A stretch of 5,179 nt of DNA, taken from an uncultured Selenomonadales bacterium. Its GTDB lineage: Bacteria > Bacillota_C > Negativicutes > Selenomonadales > Selenomonadaceae. Shown piece after piece: positions 1-5,179 of this stretch. Location of the stretch: the NCBI GenBank assembly GCA_946407175.1, contig CAMJNB010000132.1, forward strand, positions 1 to 5,179, written 5' to 3'. The position numbers and the translations under genes are program-made. Each line of letters starts with the position of its first letter. Position 1 is the stretch's first letter. The notes beneath the pieces were generated by a model. It saw nothing but the letters and a program-made list of their open reading frames with translations. It ran no database searches and was not told the DNA's origin.

Positions 1-1184
1 TGCACGGCTTTATCTCTTCCGAAATCAGAAATCTTAATAAAGAGATTGAAAATATTATTTCCGACGACGTTGCCGACGCCGAACAAAAAATTAATCGTGA
101 CATAAATGACTGCACGACGCCGGAATCTGTAGAAATTGTGCGAAAAGCGCTTAATCAAAAAATTTCGCGCGAATATCAGCGAATCGGCGGCAATGCGGTT
201 GACTACTGCAAAATTTCTTTTCAAAGTTTGTACCAGCTTGTAATGGAGCGCGTCGAAGAATACAGCGGCATTCGTGCAGTTAAAACCGACGGAGATTTTC
301 AGTTAAGCGCCATTCCGACTCAACAGAAAACTTTTCAAAGTGAAAATTCGCTTGAACGTTTGAAAGCCGAGAAAATTTCTCTGCAAGCTAAACTTTCCAA
401 TGAACGCGAAAATTTACGCACGGCAAATTCAAATGTCCGCAGTCAAGAAAGTACCGTCAGCAATTTAAATTACGAAGTCAACAGTACTCAACAAAGAATT
501 TCGCAAAAACAAAGTGAAATTCGGCGTATGGGTTCACGTCCCGAAGCAAGGTATGAAGATGTTCCCGTTAAACGCGACGGCTTTTTCGGTTCAATTTTAG
601 ATATTTTTTCAACGAAGTACAAGCAAGACCCAGACGACAGCGCGGGTAGAGAATGGGACGCGGAGCAGAGACGTTTGCAGACGGCGCAAAATTCCCTTTC
701 GCAACAGCTTGACGAAACGCGGCGCAAAAAGCAGGCGGCACAAAATATTTTGGACAGACACAGGCAAAATGCTCAAGACAGCGCGGAAAAAATTCGGCAA
801 ATGGAACAGCGCCTTAACAATCTTGCCGAACAGGAGCGGCTTGAAAGTATGCGTTTTGAAAAGGAAAAGACGCTTGCCAAAGAAAATTTTGTTCGTATGT
901 GCAAAAATCAACTGCGCGAAAATGTCACAAAATATTTTCACGGTGACGACGGCGCGATAAAACAACTTTCTGACGAAATGCGTAAATGTACGGCGGAAGG
1001 TGAACGTAAACTTTTGGCGGAGGCTGAAACTGAATTTAATCGCAGTATCGAACAGAAGTTAAATGAACTTGAACAGGCGCGGCTTGGCAATATGTCCGTG
1101 TTGCAGAAAAAAATTTACGGTATGGAACAAACTAAAAATAATCTTGAAAACTACGTCGAGCAAATGGAGGACGTTTTGGCATGA
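1..1184 (+). CDS. C-terminal part of a coiled-coil protein, probably a dynamin-like protein (5' end outside window)
   Basis: The first full codon is at base 3, and the frame is open from there to the TGA at 1182-1184, giving 393 visible residues. The GTG at 138 is only the first start-like codon; nothing marks it as a real start and the frame continues upstream, so the gene is truncated by the window. Numbering from base 3, residues 1-100 are amphipathic helix, about 115-177 are coiled coil rich in Gln, Ser and Glu, 179-207 form a Gly/aromatic break (RDGFFGSILDIF), about 217-295 are a second coiled coil, and the rest is charged helix. No GTPase motif, signal peptide or membrane helix is visible. 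The helix-hinge-helix layout resembles the stalk of the downstream GTPase (shared R-x-G-hydrophobic2-G hinge), so I infer the C-terminal stalk of a DLP whose G domain lies upstream. An Hsp70-type or other ATPase N-terminus with a coiled-coil tail is an alternative. The gene overlaps the next by 4 bases. Confidence 0.7.
   Translation, partial: HGFISSEIRNLNKEIENIISDDVADAEQKINRDINDCTTPESVEIVRKALNQKISREYQRIGGNAVDYCKISFQSLYQLVMERVEEYSGIRAVKTDGDFQLSAIPTQQKTFQSENSLERLKAEKISLQAKLSNERENLRTANSNVRSQESTVSNLNYEVNSTQQRISQKQSEIRRMGSRPEARYEDVPVKRDGFFGSILDIFSTKYKQDPDDSAGREWDAEQRRLQTAQNSLSQQLDETRRKKQAAQNILDRHRQNAQDSAEKIRQMEQRLNNLAEQERLESMRFEKEKTLAKENFVRMCKNQLRENVTKYFHGDDGAIKQLSDEMRKCTAEGERKLLAEAETEFNRSIEQKLNELEQARLGNMSVLQKKIYGMEQTKNNLENYVEQMEDVLA
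573..623 (+). other. Hinge/paddle-like motif in the upstream coiled-coil protein
   Basis: This stretch encodes R-D-G-F-F-G-S-I-L-D-I-F followed by a basic patch (T-K-Y-K). It is the only hydrophobic, glycine-containing break in an otherwise charged coiled-coil region. It lies between the two coiled-coil arms, as the tip of a DLP stalk would. A comparable motif occurs at the equivalent place in the next gene (2879-2923). A membrane-contacting tip is inferred from position and composition; no family assignment is claimed. Confidence 0.4.
1166..1170 (+). promoter_or_regulatory. Ribosome binding site for the 780-residue GTPase
   Basis: GGAGG ends 10 bases before the ATG at 1181 and lies inside the 3' end of the upstream gene. 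With the ATGA stop/start overlap at 1181-1184, it supports both the chosen start and translational coupling of the first two genes. Confidence 0.75.
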
Positions 1185-3523
1185 GTAAAAATGAACATTT
1201 GGCGCGGTATGAAGAACGTAAAGAAAAAATTATTTCGTTGCTCACCGATACCGCCGAATACCTGCGCGAAAATGAAAATGTTGATGACGCCGAATCAATG
1301 ATTAAGCTGAAAGTTGACATTGAAAAAAATCTTTTCAGCGTGGTTTTAATCGGCGAATTCAGCGTCGGCAAGTCCACATTTCTTAACGCGCTTATGCATC
1401 GCAGAATGTTGCCTTCATTTAAAAAGGAAACTACGGCGACGGTAAATTTTCTGCGTCACACTTCGCAAGCGCCGCACGGTGAAGCCGGCATTGTCTATTA
1501 CCGCGACGGTACGACAAAAAATTTGCCGGATTTGGACGTAAAGACCATTGAAAAATTTGTCAGCACCAAAGGCGACACGACGGCAGGCACTATCGCCCAA
1601 ACGGTTGAAAAAGTCGATTTGTTTTTGGACAGCAAATTTTTACAAGATGGCGTAATGTTGGTTGACAGTCCCGGTCTTAACGGCATAACAGAAAATCTTG
1701 AGGCGATAACGCGGCGGCAAATTAAAGAATCTCACGCCTGTATTTTTATGTTCAGCACGGATCATCCAGGTACAAAGACTGAATTTGAAATTCTGCGCGA
1801 CCTTCGCACCGAGTGTAACAGTATTTTTATCGTGCTTAACAAAATTGAAGAGATTAAAGCCAGTGAAGGTGAAACTGTCGACAGCGTCATTGAACATTTG
1901 AAAAATAATTACGTAAAACAATTTCCCGACGCCAAGTTACCGGAAATCTATCCTATCTCCGCCTACACCGCACTTGCCGCACGCGATAAAAATGTTCCCA
2001 TTGACCGTGACGAAGGTAAAGCTAAAAACGCCGCCTATTACGCCGGACTTGAAAAAAAATCGCGCCTTGAAGATTTTGAAGACAGGCTTTTCCGCTATCT
2101 TACAGAAGGCGAAAGGACTCGCGAACAGTTAAGCGAGCCGGTTAATAAAGTCAGCAACACATTGAAGTCTGAACGTGACAATTTGGACGAAAAAATTAAA
2201 GTGCTTGAAGAATCGCGCAGTACCGCAGATTTGGAGCAACAAAAAATTGCACTTGAAGAGGGAATCGCCAATCTGCAAAAAGAGCGGCAGTCTTTAACCC
2301 GTCCCGTCAATGAACGTTTTCAAAAGGCGTTGCGTGACTTCAAAGATAAAATCAGTGCGCGTTGTTCAAATATTTGCAGTCACCTTGAAAGTGCGGCTGA
2401 TGAAACTGAAACGCTTGACGAACTGCAAGACTTTGCCGCCGATTTGCCGGACAATTTGAAAAGGCAGTTCATAAACCTTTCACAGCGTTTGGAAGACGAC
2501 CTGCGCGAAGAATTAATGTCCGTTGCCGATGAGAGCGTTGAATATTTTGACGGTTTGCAGGAAACTTTGTCGAACGTAAGCGGCGGCGAACTGAAAATTT
2601 ATAATCGCGAAATGAAATTGACCGTTGCCGAAATCGGTAAAAATATGGAGACAATGGCACGTGAATTTGACGCAAAACGCCGTGAAATGGAGGCACTTGA
2701 AAATGAAATCGGTGACGCCGAATTAAACCGCGCCAAAGCACGCAAGCTTGAACGGCAGAAAGAAAATTTACAAAATCAGCTCAGAGAAATTGCCGACCGT
2801 AGAAATGCCGTGTTTGATAATTTTGTTCTTCCTGCCGTCGAATATAGACAGCGCAAAGTAAAAAAATTACGAGATCGCAGAGGTATTTTGGGCTGGTTTG
2901 CTCAACAGTATGTGGGCAAAAAAGAATATGAGGATATTGAAGAAAGTGTGGATCGTACGGCACATGATGAAGCGCAGAAACAACGTGACGAAATTTTAGG
3001 CAGTATTAATTCGGAACACGCAGAACTTATCAAAGAAATGTCGCGCTATGCAAGTACCGATACCACGTCAAGTGAAGAATTTGACGCCGAAATACAGCGC
3101 AAATCCCGCCAGCTTGAAAAAATGAATGCAGACTACAAAGCCGAAGTTGAAAAGTACATGGCAGGTATGGACGCGGACGCCGCCAAAGCACGGAAAAAAA
3201 TTCTGCGCGAAATTAAATCTTACATGGAAGAATTTACCGACGAAAACATACAGAGTATAAATAAATATCTTGCCGGTACCGAAAGAAAAATGTTCTACTC
3301 GGTGAAAGCCGTAATTGAATCCCGCGTCAACGCAGAAATTGAACGTCAGAAGAAAAAGTTGGATATGCTGATTGAGGACAGTAAAGCGTCCGACACCGCA
3401 CGCGATGAAAAATTACAAAAAGCAACGGCGGCAAAGGAACGTGTTTCGGAACTTCTCGGACGTGTCGCGGAATTGGAAGTTGAACTCGATGAAATGACTG
3501 ACCAAATTGCGGAGGGGGCATAG
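1181..3523 (+). CDS. Dynamin family GTPase, complete, 780 residues
   Basis: This is a large GTPase of the bacterial dynamin-like type, expected to bind GTP and to oligomerise on or remodel membrane. The start is ATG within ATGA, with GGAGG 10 bases upstream. The G domain covers about residues 50-310: G1 is GEFSVGKST (58-66), the G2 threonine lies in ETTAT (83-87), G3 is DSPG (162-165), and G4 is NKIE (220-223) where NKxD is usual. ISA (259-261) is a plausible G5. From about 320 to 778 the protein is charged helix and coiled coil (strongest near 326-372, 495-545 and 632-740). It is interrupted by a basic, Gly/aromatic hinge at 567-581 (RRGILGWF, then VGKK) that could be the stalk tip. There is no signal peptide or transmembrane helix, so the protein should be cytoplasmic or peripheral on the membrane. 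At 780 residues it is on the long side for a single-G-domain bacterial DLP. It sits between two related genes and is coupled to both. The family call is firm; the cellular role is unknown. Confidence 0.93.
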   Translation: MSKNEHLARYEERKEKIISLLTDTAEYLRENENVDDAESMIKLKVDIEKNLFSVVLIGEFSVGKSTFLNALMHRRMLPSFKKETTATVNFLRHTSQAPHGEAGIVYYRDGTTKNLPDLDVKTIEKFVSTKGDTTAGTIAQTVEKVDLFLDSKFLQDGVMLVDSPGLNGITENLEAITRRQIKESHACIFMFSTDHPGTKTEFEILRDLRTECNSIFIVLNKIEEIKASEGETVDSVIEHLKNNYVKQFPDAKLPEIYPISAYTALAARDKNVPIDRDEGKAKNAAYYAGLEKKSRLEDFEDRLFRYLTEGERTREQLSEPVNKVSNTLKSERDNLDEKIKVLEESRSTADLEQQKIALEEGIANLQKERQSLTRPVNERFQKALRDFKDKISARCSNICSHLESAADETETLDELQDFAADLPDNLKRQFINLSQRLEDDLREELMSVADESVEYFDGLQETLSNVSGGELKIYNREMKLTVAEIGKNMETMAREFDAKRREMEALENEIGDAELNRAKARKLERQKENLQNQLREIADRRNAVFDNFVLPAVEYRQRKVKKLRDRRGILGWFAQQYVGKKEYEDIEESVDRTAHDEAQKQRDEILGSINSEHAELIKEMSRYASTDTTSSEEFDAEIQRKSRQLEKMNADYKAEVEKYMAGMDADAAKARKKILREIKSYMEEFTDENIQSINKYLAGTERKMFYSVKAVIESRVNAEIERQKKKLDMLIEDSKASDTARDEKLQKATAAKERVSELLGRVAELEVELDEMTDQIAEGA
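1352..1378 (+). other. G1 (P-loop) of the first GTPase
   Basis: Encodes GEFSVGKST, matching GxxxxGK[ST], the phosphate-binding loop. It follows a hydrophobic beta strand (FSVVLI), as in dynamin-family and Era-like GTPases. G3 (DSPG) follows at bases 1664-1675 and G4 (NKIE) at 1838-1849. Confidence 0.95.
2879..2923 (+). other. Hinge/paddle-like motif in the 780-residue GTPase
   Basis: Encodes RRGILGWFAQQYVGKK (residues 566/567-581), a short hydrophobic, Gly- and aromatic-containing break flanked by basic residues (KVKKLRD before, GKK after) between two coiled-coil arms. It matches the motif of the upstream protein in position and pattern (R-x-G-hydrophobic-hydrophobic-G). A lipid-facing stalk tip is the likely reading, by analogy with DLP paddles; this is inference. 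Confidence 0.4.
3511..3518 (+). promoter_or_regulatory. Ribosome binding site that decides the TTG start of the third gene
   Basis: GGAGGGGG overlaps the last codons of the 780-residue GTPase and ends 8 bases before TTG at 3527 (11 bases if only GGAGG is counted). No in-frame ATG occurs until after the P-loop (about base 3830). This purine run and the need to keep the P-loop therefore fix the start at the TTG. Confidence 0.7.
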
Positions 3524-3526
3524 ACT

Positions 3527-5179
3527 TTGAACGATAAAACTTTTTCGGCGTTAAATGCGGCGTTGCAGGAACTTAATGACGTAAACGCGCTTGAAGACAT
3601 TCAATCTATAAAAGAGCGCGTCGAATCGGGAAATTTTTTCGTCGCATTTATCGGACAATATTCCGCCGGTAAATCTTCGCTGATAAATAACCTGCTCGGT
3701 CGTCAAATTTTGCCCGGCGGCAGAATTGAAACTACGCCGATTTTAACCTATATCAGCTACGGCGAATCGGAAGGCGGACGCCTGTTTTATCTTGACGGCA
3801 ACACGGAAGATATTGACCTTGATACGGTTATGGACATAACGCAGAGCAACAAAGCCGCGCGTAAGATTGAGGAAATTGAGCATATGGAAATTTTTTTGAA
3901 TGAACCTATGCTTGCCGCAGGAATGATTTTGCTTGACACGCCGGGTATAAACACTTTAATCACGCGGCACGAACAGCTGCTGGCAAATTCAATGTCTCTT
4001 GCATCAGCCGTAATTTACGTGACAAGCGGAGCGCCTTCCCGCGTTGACGTTGAAAAGTTGCAAAATTTTGCCGCGCACGGTTTTCCCCTTTCCTTCGTCC
4101 GCACGCACTGCGATGAGATTAACGAATGGGAAGAAAGCTACAGTCACGTTGTAAATTCCGACAAAAAAGTTTTAATTGACTGCGATTTAATGAATGCGTT
4201 GGAGCAATGCTTTTTCGTGTCGAATATTACCTGTTCAAAATATTTCGCGCAGATTGAAAGTATTCGTGATATGCTGCATGAAAAAGGGCGCAACGTGCAA
4301 AGTGAACTTGCTAAGGCGGCGCAAGCACGTATTGATATCATAGCCCAACGAGCGATTGCCGAGCTTAAGGAATTGCAGACGACACTTGGCAAGAAAAAAT
4401 CTGAACGCGATGCAACGGTTGAAAATCAGCGCAGAAAAATTGACGCCGAAATAATGCGCTTGCGTCAGGTTTTGAATGAGCGGCGGCAACGTCTTCAAAC
4501 CGAAGTTGAAAATTGTCAGCGCGACCTGCAAAAAGAGTTGAATCACTACGCGCAGACTTCCGGCGACAAGGCGGCTAAAATTATCGACGCGGCAGGTGAC
4601 GACGTTAAAACCAATGCCGATATGCAAGACTACGCGCGCAGAAAAATTCGTCCGATTTTGAATCACGCCTTTGAAATTATCAATCTGCAAATTTCGCCGA
4701 TTTTGAAAGAGATTAACGGCGGACTTCAGGCAAGCGGCGACATAAATATTACCGGTGCCGACGCCGTGATTGAGGATTTGCCGGAGCTTGAAAGTTATTC
4801 GGACGTTATCAACTACCAAGATTCGGCGATTGAAGACATTCGACAAAAACTTATCGCGCTTAAAAATCGGCGTGACGAATTACAAATGCAACTTCAAACT
4901 ACGAGTACCGCCGCGCCGAATGAGGTAGCAAGCCTTGAAGGCGAATTAACGGCGCTGAAAAATGAATTAAACAGTTTGGAGCCATACGTACCACAAATGG
5001 TACAGGTTGACGCAGGAAGTAACACCGGCAGTACGATAGGCAAAACGGTAGGTAATATTTTGGATTGGGTGTCCATTCTTGTACCTGCAGGAACCGGCGT
5101 TAAAATTGCGACAAAACTCGGATTAATTACCAAAGTTTCTACGCCTATGAAAATATTCAACGCCACTAAAGCTTTTCTC
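3527..5179 (+). CDS. Second dynamin family GTPase (3' end outside window)
   Basis: The frame is open from TTG 3527 to the last base of the window, giving 551 residues with no stop, so the gene continues beyond 5179. G1 is GQYSAGKSS (43-51, bases 3653-3679), the G2 threonine lies in ETTP (68-71), and G3 is DTPG (137-140, bases 3935-3946). In place of G4 there is THCD (193-196), where both the Asn and the Lys of NKxD are replaced; the strand before it (PLSFVR) shows the alignment is right. The G domain ends near 235. Helical coiled-coil stalk follows (about 245-345 and 430-485), with a less charged middle. A hydrophobic stretch at 511-534 breaks at PAGTG and may be a membrane paddle. The G domain is only 42 residues from the N-terminus, which fits the family. 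The gene lies one codon after the stop of the preceding GTPase and in the same frame, so the two are probably co-translated partners. Whether it hydrolyses GTP efficiently is uncertain because of the altered G4. Confidence 0.9.
   Translation, partial: MNDKTFSALNAALQELNDVNALEDIQSIKERVESGNFFVAFIGQYSAGKSSLINNLLGRQILPGGRIETTPILTYISYGESEGGRLFYLDGNTEDIDLDTVMDITQSNKAARKIEEIEHMEIFLNEPMLAAGMILLDTPGINTLITRHEQLLANSMSLASAVIYVTSGAPSRVDVEKLQNFAAHGFPLSFVRTHCDEINEWEESYSHVVNSDKKVLIDCDLMNALEQCFFVSNITCSKYFAQIESIRDMLHEKGRNVQSELAKAAQARIDIIAQRAIAELKELQTTLGKKKSERDATVENQRRKIDAEIMRLRQVLNERRQRLQTEVENCQRDLQKELNHYAQTSGDKAAKIIDAAGDDVKTNADMQDYARRKIRPILNHAFEIINLQISPILKEINGGLQASGDINITGADAVIEDLPELESYSDVINYQDSAIEDIRQKLIALKNRRDELQMQLQTTSTAAPNEVASLEGELTALKNELNSLEPYVPQMVQVDAGSNTGSTIGKTVGNILDWVSILVPAGTGVKIATKLGLITKVSTPMKIFNATKAFL
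4103..4114 (+). other. Degenerate G4 site of the second GTPase
   Basis: Encodes T-H-C-D where the guanine-specificity motif [NT]KxD is expected, about 53 residues after DTPG. The Asp that contacts the guanine base is kept and Thr is a tolerated first position (eukaryotic dynamins use TKxD), but His replaces the Lys. Base specificity or affinity may differ from that of the neighbouring GTPase. Confidence 0.6.
5057..5128 (+). other. Hydrophobic hairpin-like segment, candidate membrane paddle
   Basis: Residues 511-534 of the second GTPase read as a hydrophobic half (ILDWVSILV), a turn (PAGTG) and a second, more amphipathic half with spaced lysines (VKIATKLGLI). It is preceded by a Gly/Ser/Thr-rich linker. 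It is the longest uncharged stretch outside the G domains in this window. The membrane-insertion role is inferred from composition; the rest of the domain lies beyond the window. Confidence 0.45.

Noticed and set aside
138..140. GTG as the start of the first gene
   Set aside because: The same frame is open back to base 3 with DLP-stalk-like helical sequence, and no convincing ribosome binding site precedes the GTG. The gene begins upstream of the window.
609..965. 118-codon - strand frame, and a + strand frame at 709-960
   Set aside because: Both are shadows inside the first gene. Their translations are low-complexity Phe/Leu- or Lys/Arg-rich, as expected from out-of-frame reading of coiled-coil codons.
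2052..2059. Run of eight A, and similar A or T runs near 1323, 3193 and 3889, as possible programmed frameshift sites
   Set aside because: The frame stays open and family-like on both sides of each run, and no alternative frame extends far or has a stimulatory structure that I can see. They are ordinary Lys/Phe codons in an AT-leaning genome.
2730..3195. Short repeated string CGCCAAAGCACG (near 2730 and 3181)
   Set aside because: Both copies encode A-K-A-R within coiled coil in the same gene. This is codon-level coincidence in low-complexity helix, not a DNA repeat element.
4235..4846. 203-codon open frame on the - strand
   Set aside because: It lies wholly antisense to the coiled-coil stalk of the second GTPase. 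That frame is open across the region and carries clear family motifs, and no domain or start context is visible on the antisense side.
4894..5166. - strand frame with Val/Leu/Pro-rich, membrane-like translation
   Set aside because: It is antisense to the end of the second GTPase. The hydrophobic look comes from reverse reading of Lys/Asn/Gly/Thr codons, and it has no ribosome binding site.

Overview
The window is entirely coding on the + strand. It holds three consecutive, tightly packed genes for large, mostly alpha-helical proteins of the bacterial dynamin-like protein (DLP) type. There is no intergenic gap longer than 3 bases, and I see no RNA gene, mobile element, CRISPR array, promoter or terminator. 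Any promoter must lie upstream of base 1 and any terminator beyond base 5179.

Layout. (1) Bases 1-1184: the 3' part of a gene whose start is off the window. The visible 393 residues are helical and coiled-coil, with a hinge-like Gly/aromatic motif, and look like the C-terminal stalk of a DLP or a related coiled-coil protein. (2) Bases 1181-3523: a complete 780-residue dynamin-family GTPase, starting on an ATGA overlap with gene 1. It has clear G1, G2 and G3 motifs, a slightly altered G4 (NKIE), and a long coiled-coil stalk. (3) Bases 3527 to beyond 5179: a second dynamin-family GTPase, truncated by the window edge. It starts at a TTG one codon after the stop of gene 2, in the same frame. It has clear G1 and G3, a strongly altered G4 (THCD), a coiled-coil stalk, and a hydrophobic Gly/Pro-centred segment near the visible end that could be a membrane paddle.

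How they may work together. Bacterial DLPs often occur as adjacent, unequal pairs that co-assemble (Campylobacter DLP1/DLP2), as a fused tandem (Bacillus DynA), or in three-gene operons (LeoABC of enterotoxigenic E. coli). The strict translational coupling here suggests subunits made in a fixed ratio for one membrane-remodelling or membrane-protecting complex. This is inference; no substrate or phenotype can be read from the sequence.

Organism. Strong GGAGG-type ribosome binding sites, a TTG start and GC in the low-to-mid 40s (judged by eye, not computed) suggest a Firmicutes-like bacterium, possibly a gut or rumen Negativicutes member. That placement is low confidence because no taxonomic marker gene is present.
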